This document shows positions 1 through 8,900 of a stretch of 64,000 bases of DNA, piece by piece. Both the position numbers and the translations under genes were made by a program. The first letter of the stretch is position 1, and each line of letters begins with the position of its first letter. The notes beneath the pieces were generated by a model that was not told where the DNA came from, did no database searches, and was given only the letters and a program-made list of their open reading frames with translations. Source of the stretch: Sphingobacterium sp. B16(2022) (GTDB lineage: Bacteria; Bacteroidota; Bacteroidia; Sphingobacteriales; Sphingobacteriaceae); assembly GCF_012030425.1 (NCBI RefSeq), contig NZ_JAAUVN010000005.1, positions 310,001 through 374,000 on the forward strand. The letters are read 5' to 3'.

Positions 1-103
1 ATTGATGTTATTTTACTTGATGTAAGAAAGAATGGATAGGTGAAGTGATCATGTAAAGACTGTTTTTCAATCTTATACGATACGATTATCCAGGTAAGTG
101 AGC

Positions 104-736
104 TTAATGAATTTGCAATTCTGCTTTATACTCAAAAATTTCAATAATCTGTTGAGCCACATCCTGACCAAGGATATCTGTCACCATATATAAGGCTGCA
201 TCTATACCCGCTGTGATGCCTGCAGTAGTTAATAAGTCACCCTGATCAATATATCGAGGCCCTGTTACAACTTGACTGTCCGGATTTAGTTCTTGTAACA
301 GATCTGTCATCATAAAATGACTGGTAATAGATTTTCCATCTAAAAGCTTAGTATTCGAAAGTAATAGCGCACCTGTACAAATACTGGCAATTACAGTATC
401 ACGTTGTGCCTGAGCTGTAACCCATGCTGTGAATCGGGATTCAAAATGCTCGTCTTTGAATAATTTGATAATTGTTTCAGGAAATGCTCCAGGTACGATA
501 ATCAGATCTGCTTGTGGACAATTATCAATTGTATAATTAGGAATAATTTGCATGGTATTGGATTCTGCAAATATAGGCGTAGTATCCAAGGCAACAGTAT
601 AACAATTAAAGCTGTTTGGTATTATTATATTTGCTTTTACAAATACATCTAAAGGTCCGTTTAGATCTAATACTTCTACTTGGTCAAAAACAAAAAATGC
701 AATGTTTTTGATAGTTTTATCTTTGTTGATCTCCAT
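104..736 (-). CDS. DJ-1/PfpI family protein (isonitrile hydratase-like)
   Basis: A 210-residue cytoplasmic protein made only of a DJ-1/PfpI (class I glutamine amidotransferase-like) domain. The nucleophile elbow is ASICTGALLL with Cys120, and a downstream TSHF segment around residue 138-141 sits where this subfamily places a His. The domain resembles the N-terminal half of GlxA-type regulators and isonitrile hydratases, but no DNA-binding domain follows. It lies 21 bp downstream of the GlxA-like gene and is probably its operon partner, so the two may act on or respond to one small molecule (inference). The substrate cannot be read from the sequence. The ATG start is the only reasonable one for the domain. 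Confidence 0.85.
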   Translation of the reverse strand: MEINKDKTIKNIAFFVFDQVEVLDLNGPLDVFVKANIIIPNSFNCYTVALDTTPIFAESNTMQIIPNYTIDNCPQADLIIVPGAFPETIIKLFKDEHFESRFTAWVTAQAQRDTVIASICTGALLLSNTKLLDGKSITSHFMMTDLLQELNPDSQVVTGPRYIDQGDLLTTAGITAGIDAALYMVTDILGQDVAQQIIEIFEYKAELQIH

Positions 737-757
737 TTTTGAAAAGGTATTTATGAA

Positions 758-1732
758 TTAATGTTGAAATGTTTTTCGATACTGTATTGCACTAATTTTA
801 TAGTATTTATAAAACAGCTTGTTTAAGGAGCTGACCTGATCATAGCCGCATTGAACACTGATAATCGTTAAGGTGTCAGCAGTGTAAGCAAGTAGTTGTT
901 TTGCTTTTTCTAAACGTATTTTTTCGATAAATTGTCCAGGCGGAAAACAAGTTTCTTTTTTAAAAACCCGTGAAAAATTACGGGGACTCATGTTTACTGC
1001 GGATGCTAATTGTTCAAGATTTAATGTTTCTTCAATACGTGCATTAGCATAGTGATAAACTTTTTGAACAAGTTCACTCATATTTTCAACAGCAGGTAAT
1101 TCTTCAGAAAAAAGTGATTGATCCGAGAGTCTATGTACTCCAAATACCAGATGTTTGGCCACCTGTATGGTTATGTCCCGCCCCACATCTTCTTCAACTA
1201 AATGTAATGCCAAGTTGATTCCAGAAGTGATCCCGCCAGAGCTATAGATATTGCCATCCTTTAAAAAAATAGATCGGGCGTCAACATGAATTTCAGGATA
1301 CATACTTTTAAGCAGACCTGCATATTTCCAGTGTGTGGTCACTGTTTTATTTTTCAGCAGACCGCTTTTGGCCATTAGAAATGTGCCGACGCAGATCGAA
1401 GCTAGGCGATTTACCTGCGGATATATTTGCTTGAGCCATGTATAGACCGTTTCATCAAGATTTTCAAATAAATTTGGGTGCGTGCCCGCAATGATCAAGG
1501 TATCTATAGGTGTTGTTATATTGAAAATACTTGCGTCGCATTGGAGCTTGATACCTGAATTTGATGTGACAGTTTCAGATTTTAATGCCGACAGGTAATG
1601 AAGCTGATAGGGTGCGCCATAACCTACTTTTTTTAAAATCTCATTGGCCGTATGAAAGACATCAGTAGGTCCTGCTACATCCAATAATTGTACATCTGGT
1701 AATATCAAAATGGCAATATTTTTCTTATCCAT
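758..1732 (-). CDS. GlxA-type transcriptional regulator (DJ-1/PfpI + AraC HTH)
   Basis: A 324-residue two-domain regulator. Residues 5-190 form a DJ-1/PfpI-like sensor domain with LASICVGTF, Cys114 at the nucleophile elbow. Residues about 215-322 form an AraC/XylS double helix-turn-helix, including the segments LEQLASAVNMSPRNFSRVFK and the second-HTH GYDQVSSLNKLFYKYY. Family members are cytoplasmic activators or repressors whose amidase-like domain binds ligand rather than catalyses. It is the first gene of a two-gene operon with the PfpI-like gene. A textbook Bacteroidota promoter (1763-1793) lies about 30 bp upstream of this ATG, which supports the start. Ligand and targets are unknown. Confidence 0.9.
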   Translation of the reverse strand: MDKKNIAILILPDVQLLDVAGPTDVFHTANEILKKVGYGAPYQLHYLSALKSETVTSNSGIKLQCDASIFNITTPIDTLIIAGTHPNLFENLDETVYTWLKQIYPQVNRLASICVGTFLMAKSGLLKNKTVTTHWKYAGLLKSMYPEIHVDARSIFLKDGNIYSSGGITSGINLALHLVEEDVGRDITIQVAKHLVFGVHRLSDQSLFSEELPAVENMSELVQKVYHYANARIEETLNLEQLASAVNMSPRNFSRVFKKETCFPPGQFIEKIRLEKAKQLLAYTADTLTIISVQCGYDQVSSLNKLFYKYYKISAIQYRKTFQH

Positions 1733-2037
1733 GTCTCAACGTAATTTGCATATTGATTAGGACAAAGGTACTCGATCGTAACAGGATCATCAATGACAAT
1801 ATGCTGTGTTATCGTGCCATTTTTTTTGATAATTTATTTAAAGCTTATGGATATACTTGAATGGTTATTTCATTATTTTGATCCGTTCAGGATGTGAGCT
1901 TTTTAAAATAAAACCTGCTATCAGGTCAATTTTATGATGAAGGGGGTATCTGCATGTTGAAGTCCGATGATAATAAAATTGCATGGAGCATACTTATGCT
2001 ACCATGCTATTTTATTTTTTCACTGATCTTCTCCACT
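1733..2037. other. Intergenic region
   Basis: A 305-bp stretch between the GlxA gene and the end of the CobW-like gene. It holds the GlxA promoter at its left end. In the rest I see no convincing gene or hairpin terminator; the short plus-strand reading frame starting at 1983 overlaps the end of the CobW-like gene and has no family signature. Confidence 0.5.
1763..1793 (-). promoter_or_regulatory. Bacteroidota promoter of the GlxA/PfpI operon
   Basis: On the minus strand the -33 TTG (1791-1793) is separated by exactly 20 nt from a -7 TACCTTTG (1763-1770). This matches the known phylum consensus TTG-N19/20-TAnnTTTG. Transcription would begin near 1758, leaving a leader of about 25 nt before the ATG at 1732. 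Confidence 0.7.
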
Positions 2038-3279
2038 TTATATATTTGTTGGAAAAGGATCTTCGAATAGGATGTTTTTATCAAACAGATAAAACTCATC
2101 TTCTTGGAGTAAGCATTTTTCCAGATCCAGCATTACTTTTTTTTCGTTTATGTCTTGTCCGATAAAGACAAGTTCATTTATCCTGTCGCCCCATTGTTTA
2201 CTCCAGCGACTTTCAATATAGTCTTTGTTGGCCACATAACTTTCAAACTGTATGCGTTCAAAGTAAGACATGCTGCTCCACCACACGCCAGCTGTTTCTA
2301 GGCGTGAAGATCCGCCTGCCTGAGAAAAATTTAAAGCTTCATCCCGACGAGAAGCTAGCCAAAAAAGACCTTTGGCACGTATAATACCTGCGGGATAGTT
2401 ATGGTTTAAGTAATGCCAAAACCTTTCAGGATGAAAAGGTCTTTGATTTCTGAATACGAACGAACTAATCCCGTATTCTTCAGTTTCAGGAACATGATGC
2501 TCCGACTCCAACTCCTTTTGCCATCCCGCCGAAGTCTGGGCTTCATCAAAATCAAACAGGTTGGTGTTTAATATTGCTTTTGGACTTACCTTTCCAAAAA
2601 CAGAACTGATAATATTTGCTCCTGGATTTAATTTGTGTATCGCAGCCTTTAAAATACCAACTGTTCCAGCATCCACCAAATCTGTTTTATTCAGGATGAT
2701 GACATTGGCAAATTCGATCTGATCGGTAAGCAGGTTGACAATGGTTCGGTCGTCCCCCTCCATATCCGTTAGATTGCGATCCTGTAGCAGTTCATTTGTT
2801 CCAAAGTCCTTGAAAAAATTAAAGCAGTCCACTACCGTAACCATGGTATCAATGTAACTGAAGCGAGACAAGTCTATCCCATGTTCTTCGTCAACATAGG
2901 AAAAAGTTTGCGCTACCGGAATAGGTTCACTGATACCCGTACTTTCAATCAATAAATAATCAAATCGTCCTTCATTCGCAAGTTTTTCAACTTCAACCAT
3001 GAGATCTTCACGGAGTGTACAGCAAATGCAACCGTTGCTCATTTCTACTAATTTTTCTTCCGTACGTGATAGTGTGTTTTGATTTTCAACCAATCGTGCA
3101 TCGACATTCACTTCGCTCATATCGTTGACAATTACTGCAACTTTTAAGCCCTCTTTGTTCTGCAAAATATGGTTAAGTAAGGTTGTTTTTCCAGCACCAA
3201 GGAAACCGCTTAATACGGTGACCGGAAGTTTCTTGCCGATGCTCAAAGCAGGATTTGATAAAGATGTTTCTGTCTGCAT
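2038..3279 (-). CDS. CobW/ZNG1-family GTP-binding metal chaperone
   Basis: A 413-residue G3E GTPase. Walker A GFLGAGKTT spans residues 25-33, the metal-binding CxCC signature (GCICC) has cysteines 84, 86 and 87, ESTGISEP forms the Walker B/G3 region around 117-124, and NKTDLVD near residue 198 is the base-recognition motif. The C-terminal CobW_C domain (about 270-400) contains the typical FRNQRPFHPERFW segment. Members insert or deliver zinc or another metal to client enzymes, often under zinc starvation. It follows a small gene by 82 bp, and the joint promoter is overlapped by a long inverted repeat (3614-3656), suggesting Zur-type control (inference). The exact metal and client are not visible. 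Confidence 0.9.
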   Translation of the reverse strand: MQTETSLSNPALSIGKKLPVTVLSGFLGAGKTTLLNHILQNKEGLKVAVIVNDMSEVNVDARLVENQNTLSRTEEKLVEMSNGCICCTLREDLMVEVEKLANEGRFDYLLIESTGISEPIPVAQTFSYVDEEHGIDLSRFSYIDTMVTVVDCFNFFKDFGTNELLQDRNLTDMEGDDRTIVNLLTDQIEFANVIILNKTDLVDAGTVGILKAAIHKLNPGANIISSVFGKVSPKAILNTNLFDFDEAQTSAGWQKELESEHHVPETEEYGISSFVFRNQRPFHPERFWHYLNHNYPAGIIRAKGLFWLASRRDEALNFSQAGGSSRLETAGVWWSSMSYFERIQFESYVANKDYIESRWSKQWGDRINELVFIGQDINEKKVMLDLEKCLLQEDEFYLFDKNILFEDPFPTNI

Positions 3280-3361
3280 GTAGTTAATTCTTTAGAGTTT
3301 TATATTAAGCACTATCAATATGAGTAGAAGTATTCAGTTGTATTGCCTTGTTAATTTTAGC

Positions 3362-3568
3362 CTAAATCGAGCCTTCAACTATTTTTGTAAACCAGCCAAT
3401 GATATTTTGATAATGTTGAAAACCATATAAGCGGATGAATTTTTTCGTTTCGGGCTTATCCAAATCATGGTAAACAGCAAGCCTCCTAGTTGCAAATTCT
3501 TTCGTAAGACTGATCTTGCAATCATTTACCAAACAGGTTTTCCATTGTTCAAATGTTTGAGGTATCAT
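3362..3568 (-). CDS. Small unknown protein upstream of the CobW-like GTPase
   Basis: A 68-residue soluble protein beginning MIPQTFEQWKTCLVNDC, with two cysteines (residues 11 and 16 of this start), no membrane segment and no domain I can name. A longer frame reaches a TTG at 3604, but that codon lies inside the -7 promoter element, so the ATG at 3568 is the likely start. It is the first gene of the putative metal-regulated operon with the CobW-like GTPase, 82 bp ahead of it. A role as accessory factor or zinc-independent paralogue is speculation; only the context supports it. Confidence 0.6.
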   Translation of the reverse strand: MIPQTFEQWKTCLVNDCKISLTKEFATRRLAVYHDLDKPETKKFIRLYGFQHYQNIIGWFTKIVEGSI

Positions 3569-3601
3569 ATATAATCTGTTTTCTGAATTGTTATACAAAA
3601 G

Positions 3602-3632
3602 CAAATATAGGAAATAATTACACTAAATGCAA
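3602..3632 (-). promoter_or_regulatory. Promoter of the small gene/CobW operon
   Basis: Minus-strand -7 element TATATTTG (3602-3609) and -33 TTG (3630-3632) with a 20-nt spacer, a full match to the Bacteroidota consensus. Predicted transcription start is near 3597, about 29 nt ahead of the ATG at 3568. The -33 element lies in the left arm of the inverted repeat 3614-3656. Confidence 0.7.
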
Positions 3633-3656
3633 TTAAGTTGCATTTAGTGTAATTAT
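3614..3656. promoter_or_regulatory. Perfect 19-bp inverted repeat, candidate metalloregulator operator
   Basis: Arms 3614-3632 and 3638-3656 are exact reverse complements around a 5-nt spacer (TTAAG). The core reads TGCAA-TTAAG-TTGCA. The repeat overlaps the -33 element and spacer of the CobW-operon promoter, the position of a repressor operator. Fur-superfamily regulators bind AT-rich palindromes, and CobW/ZNG1 genes are classic Zur targets, so a Zur-like site is the leading inference. No long T-tract follows on either strand, which argues against a terminator. Confidence 0.55.
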
Positions 3657-3912
3657 AAAAAGTGAAGAAATAAATCTGGTACAAACCCAATATTATTAAA
3701 AAAATGCATGTTGATTCAAATGATCTATTGTTTTAAGTAAGGGGGGCAAATATTGTCGATGGGGCAATACAGGCAAGGTATGTGATGTTTGTTGCTAGCT
3801 TGTTTTTATGCTGCTCTTAGAGATGACATGATTTGGTTATTTATAATTAATGCTCTGTTAATATGCGTTCTATTTCTTTGTAAGGAATAGTTAACCGTAT
3901 TATTTTGAATTT
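3657..3912. other. Intergenic region before the sigma factor
   Basis: Together with the promoter/operator just before it, this makes a 300-bp gene-free divergent region. It must carry the promoter of the ECF sigma gene, but I find no clear TAnnTTTG element there; TTATTTTG at 3900-3907 is one mismatch away. Confidence 0.4.
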
Positions 3913-4542
3913 ATGCCTCTTATAAAACGCCACGACCTGAAAGAACACTGGAATAAATTTGTTATCGAAGAATGTGAAGAAGCGTTTTATCAGATTTACG
4001 AATACTATCACCATTACCTAAGCTATGTCGGCACCAAACGTGGTTTTGCTATTGATATTATTCAAGATGCCATTAACGATGTCTTTCTTTATTTATGGGA
4101 AAATAGGATAAAAAGCAGTGCGATACAGAATCAGCATAATTACATTATTACCATATTTTTGCGCCAGCTATTCCGTGGCGACGCAAAAAAATACGAAATG
4201 ATACCTACCATGGCTACTTTATTAGAAAACTGTGAGGTACCTTCTGTTGAAGATGGATTTATACAGCGTTATACGGAAGATGAGGTCGGTCGCTTTGTAA
4301 AAGAAAAAGTAGATGAGCTTGGCGAGAAGCAACGCTTGTTGATTTATCAGAAATTTTACCTTGGATTATCCTATCATGAGATCGCTGTTGCAAATGGTAT
4401 TTCGATCAATACGGTCTACAACACCATCTATAAGTCTGTTGATAAATTACGAAATCTGTTGACTGAAGAACAAGAAACTTTCCTTAAAATAGCCATTGGC
4501 GCCCTTTCAACATTTTTTTTATTTTTTTTAGAAAATCAGTAG
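3913..4542 (+). CDS. ECF sigma-70 factor (FecI-like)
   Basis: A 209-residue extracytoplasmic-function sigma factor. Region 2 is about residues 15-90 (IIQDAINDVFLYLWENR is the -10 recognition helix zone) and region 4 about 130-185, with LGLSYHEIAVANGISINTVYNTIYKSVDKL as the -35 binding helix-turn-helix split over adjacent helices. It is followed 50 bp later by a FecR anti-sigma factor and then an STN-type TonB receptor, the standard cell-surface signalling set of Bacteroidota. An oddity is the last 20 residues, FLKIAIGALSTFFLFFLENQ, a hydrophobic tail long enough to contact or cross a membrane, which normal sigma factors lack. Confidence 0.92.
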   Translation: MPLIKRHDLKEHWNKFVIEECEEAFYQIYEYYHHYLSYVGTKRGFAIDIIQDAINDVFLYLWENRIKSSAIQNQHNYIITIFLRQLFRGDAKKYEMIPTMATLLENCEVPSVEDGFIQRYTEDEVGRFVKEKVDELGEKQRLLIYQKFYLGLSYHEIAVANGISINTVYNTIYKSVDKLRNLLTEEQETFLKIAIGALSTFFLFFLENQ

Positions 4543-4592
4543 TGAAAAAAGCTTACTCCATGCTCTATTGATCAAATGAAGAAAAATAAAAC

Positions 4593-5789
4593 ATGGAAGA
4601 ACTGAATCTGAAAGCATTATTAGCAGATGAGAGCTTCATTAACTATTGTAAAGGATACCCTGCTCATGATGTTGCCAAATGGGAGAATTGGCTTCAGGAT
4701 CGTCCGCAGTATCGTAAAGAAGTTGAAGAACAGAAGCGTATCGTACAAGCGCTGGCTTATCATGCTACCGTTACGACTGCTGAAGATAATTATCTTCGAC
4801 TTAAGAAGCGGATCGCTAAAAAAAATAAGAAACTGGATCCGGGTTTTCGAATTTCCTCATGGCTAAAGATCGCAGCTTCACTACTGCTCATCTGTTCCAT
4901 CTCTTACTTGATTTTTCGTCAATCTTTCCTGTCTAAGCCTGATAACAATACGCAAAGTTTAGTGATACCGGGAGAAGATAAAGCTTTATTGACTCTAGCA
5001 GATGGTTCTACGATTTCATTAGATGAAGTTGCCGTAGGAACATTAGCCCTAGAAGGCGGAGTCCGTGTAGAGAAAACAAAAAGTGGTCAACTTATTTACA
5101 GTGTTTCCGAATCCGAATCCAATAACAAGAATGCTTCCAATACCATTACTACTCCTAAAGGAGGGCAGTATCGACTTACCTTACCTGATGGCTCTAAGGC
5201 TTGGTTGAATGCTTCATCAACCTTACACTATCCCCTACATTTTGAGCATAACGAGCGCCGGGTAAAAATGACCGGTGAGGTATATTTTGAAATTGCCAAA
5301 ATGGAAAAGCGTCAGCATGGTCGGGTCGAGCGTATCCCTTTTTATGTGGAAACAGCGCATCAGGAGATCCAAGTATTAGGTACGCATTTTAATGTGAACT
5401 CCTATCCCGATGAACCCGGAATAGTTACCACACTGCTGGAAGGAAGTGTGCGCGTAACTTCTTCTTTAAACGGCGAATCGATTCTGTTGCGTCCCGGACA
5501 GCAGTCATTCTTAGATAAACAGCTGGTCGTAAGTACGGCAGATGTCGAGCAGCAGGTAGCGTGGACTGCCGGAGATTTTGTGTTTAAAAGTGAGCCATTA
5601 ACCAGTATCCTGCGCAAAGTTTCGCGCTGGTACGATGTGGATATCGTATGTCCACCACATTTAGGAAAACTCAAATTTGATGGCATCGTTTCGCGTTCTC
5701 AGCCCTTAACTGCTATTATGGATATGGTTGAAATAACGGGAAAAGCAAAATTGAAATTGATAGAAAGGAGGATTATTGTGACCGATTAA
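4593..5789 (+). CDS. FecR-family anti-sigma factor
   Basis: A 398-residue inner-membrane regulator. The N-terminal cytoplasmic part (1-85) would bind the sigma factor, one membrane helix spans about 91-108 (LKIAASLLLICSISYLIF), the periplasmic FecR domain covers about 185-290 (TTPKGGQYRLTLPDGSKAWL is typical), and a DUF4974-type STN-like domain closes the protein at about 325-396. Known function: it holds the ECF sigma factor inactive until the STN domain of the partner TonB receptor reports ligand. It sits between the sigma gene and the receptor gene, which fixes its partners. The 207-bp gap after it may hold the sigma-dependent promoter of the receptor operon. Confidence 0.93.
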   Translation: MEELNLKALLADESFINYCKGYPAHDVAKWENWLQDRPQYRKEVEEQKRIVQALAYHATVTTAEDNYLRLKKRIAKKNKKLDPGFRISSWLKIAASLLLICSISYLIFRQSFLSKPDNNTQSLVIPGEDKALLTLADGSTISLDEVAVGTLALEGGVRVEKTKSGQLIYSVSESESNNKNASNTITTPKGGQYRLTLPDGSKAWLNASSTLHYPLHFEHNERRVKMTGEVYFEIAKMEKRQHGRVERIPFYVETAHQEIQVLGTHFNVNSYPDEPGIVTTLLEGSVRVTSSLNGESILLRPGQQSFLDKQLVVSTADVEQQVAWTAGDFVFKSEPLTSILRKVSRWYDVDIVCPPHLGKLKFDGIVSRSQPLTAIMDMVEITGKAKLKLIERRIIVTD

Positions 5790-5823
5790 TACCTCTATAA
5801 TACCTGATCGGCTTTTAAAAAAG

Positions 5824-5850
5824 GCCAAAGGTGCTCGTAACACCTCTGGC
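5824..5850 (+). other. Imperfect hairpin between fecR and the receptor gene
   Basis: GCCAAAGGTG and CACCTCTGGC pair with one mismatch around a 7-nt loop. No T-tract follows, so it is at most a weak attenuator or RNA-processing site separating the regulatory pair from the receptor operon. Confidence 0.25.
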
Positions 5851-5996
5851 TAGTGCGTTAAGCTGATCGATAACGTTGTGCGAACAAAATCATCAATTAA
5901 TATTAACGACAACAAATATATAAAATATTCATTTGCATTGGGTAAACACCCGTCATGAATCTGCTATATAGTCTTGTTAAAGGACAATAAATACAT

Positions 5997-8900
5997 ATGA
6001 ATTTTTATCAATGCATGCGTGTTATGAAAATCACCATGATGTTAATGACTTGCTTGTTGGTTCAGGTCAGTGCGTCTACTTTTGGACAACGCATTACACT
6101 GAATAAGCAAAATAGCAACATACCATCCATATTACAGGAATTCAGAAAACAAAGTCAGTACGACTTTTTTTATGATACTGAATTATTTAAAAATACCAAA
6201 CCGATCCATATTAACCTGAAGGATGCTTCCATTGAACAGGCATTAATGGCTTGTTTTTCCGACCTACCTTTTCGATATGTGATTAAAAATAAATTAGTAG
6301 TGGTGACCGATGCTCCAGAAAATGCTGGAAGCAAATCCAAACCCGAACAACAGCAATTTACGATGACCGGACGGGTGCAAGATGTGAATAATAAAGCGGC
6401 TCTTGCTGGGGTCACCATTCGGGTCAAGGGTCTTTCATTGGGTGCGACTACCGATGCCTCGGGCAATTTTACAATCATCGTTCCCAAAAGCACACAGGTG
6501 TTTGTATTCACCTTATTGGGATACCAATCCCGAGAAGTATCGATTAACGCCGCCGAACGTAATATCCTGATTCAACTGCGTTCTGCCTCAACAGCATTAG
6601 ATGAAGTTGAAGTGAGGGTACAGGCGCGACGTAAAGCAAATACCGAAGTTGCCGTTTTGGAAGAGCGTAAACGAGCATCTATTGTTCAGGATGCTATTTC
6701 AGCTGAATTGATACAGCGTACGGGAAGTATTACAACCACTCAAGCTTTACAGCGGGTCACCGGAGTAACCGTTACTGACGATAAATATGTTGCGGTACGC
6801 GGTCTTGGTGACCGATCGGTGATTGGACAGCTAAACGGAGTACGTCTAGCATCATCGGATCCTGACCGTAGTTCTATCCCTTTAGATTTGGTACCTGCTT
6901 CCTTATTGGATAACATCACCATTTATAAAACGGTGACACCTGATAAACCGGCAGATGCGGCTTCGGGAATTGTAGAACTGAAAACAAAGTCTGTCCCCGA
7001 TCGGATGACTTTCGAAGTCATAGCACAGACCGGATTAAATTCAAATATTGGAATGGGAGGGAAGTACAATAGTTTCTGGAATAGTGAGATGGGCTTTTTA
7101 GGCACAAAAATCAATAATAAAAATCTGTCGACTGATTTCTTACATCTAGCGAAAGAATATCCCGCAGGTTTATCATCGATCCATAATTTGATTGCCAATA
7201 GTAATTATAGCAACGATGCTTATCAGGAGGTCGGACGGATTAACGGCATTATGCAGGGCTTTGATCCTGTGATGACCAGTACCTATAAAAAAGCGCCATT
7301 GAACCAGTTGTATTCCGCCACCTTTGGAAACAGTTATGACCTGTTTAATAAGAGACATAAGCTAGGGGTCATTTTAGGAGGTAATTATTATAGAAGAACA
7401 ACCGATATCAGTGGCGGTGACTTGACACAATATAGTATCTATCAAGGAGTCGTAACCGGTAATCCGGACGTGTACAGTGTTCGTAATATTCCAAATTATA
7501 TTACACCTAATAGTCTGTACATGGGCAAATATCAGACTTATAAGGAAAATACCGGAACCGAAACATTGAATTATGGAACGCTGGTGGGACTGACCTACCG
7601 ATTTAATCCACAGCATGAAATCAGTATGCAGTACCTCGGGAGCTGGGGCGGTGAAACAAAATCTACTCACCTAAATGGTCGATACGAATACACGGGTTTG
7701 CCAGGAGAGGTGAGAAGTACAACCTATTCGCTTAAACAGACGTTCAGAAACTTGAATACCTTCAATTTACAAGGAGAACACAAATTTTTAAAAGGTGATC
7801 TTTCTCCTCGTCTAAGTTACAATGTGGCCAGTTCAAAATCCAAACAGAATGATCCTGATTTTCGTTTCGCGAGTTTAGCAGACTATATCCCGCGTGGAGG
7901 AGGCTATTATAGCAGACCGGTCGTCGGCGCAAATAATGGTGAAACAGAAGAGGTGTATACTCAACATCTGTATGCCTTGACTTCAGGTTATGTCAATGGA
8001 TTTGGCACCTATGGTATTATGCAGGCGGAGCCGAATGGCCGGAGATGGCGAAATCTGACAGAACAGAATTACAATTACAAAGCTGATATCAGCATTCCTT
8101 TCCGCTTATTAGGTCAGAAGCAAGAGTTCAAAACAGGGGTAAACTATTTGTTTCGGGATCGGGATTTTACAGAAAACCAGTTGTTCTTACCAGGATCGAA
8201 TTTTACCAGAAATAAAGCATTACCGCTCTATGACGTTGAAGGTAATCTGAATCGTCTGGTCAGTAATGAAATCATTGGAGTGAAAATACCAGCAGCTGGT
8301 CAGGGTGAAGGAATGATGCCTATCGGCGGATTTTTATATAACAGTCAGAAATCGCCGAACAATTATACCGGTTATTTTGAAACCAATGCCCTATACGGTA
8401 TGCTTGATCTAAAATTGACCGATCGTTTCCGTATGGCAGGGGGTGTTCGATTTGAAATGACCAATATTGGCTCTACAGTCGATACAGCTGGCGTGTTTTT
8501 GGATCCTTCATTGACAACAGGCGCTAATGGAGAAGCTCCAATACCGCTTAACCCGATTGATCCAAATTCGGTTTATAAAACTGGTTATAAGCCTTTTTAC
8601 TCTTTGAATGCAACCTTTACCCTAAACGATAATATGAATTTCAGGGGCGCTGTCAATACGACCTTGGCAAGGCCGGAGCTTCGGGAAATAACCAATGTAT
8701 TTGAATTTGATGCTTTTCAAATGGGATTGGTCGTTGGAAATCCAAATCTGAAAAATCAATGTACTCAAAATGCAGATTTTAGATGGGAATGGTTTCCGGC
8801 AAAAGGCGAGGTTATAGCCGTTTCGGCTTTTGGTAAGCGTATCGAAAACCAGTTGGTCAAGGTGTTTAATCTGGAAACTCAGGGATTGGCAGCTACTTAC

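Noticed and set aside
1983..2165. 60-codon plus-strand frame near the end of the CobW-like gene
   Set aside because: Mostly antisense to the CobW-like gene and without promoter or motif.
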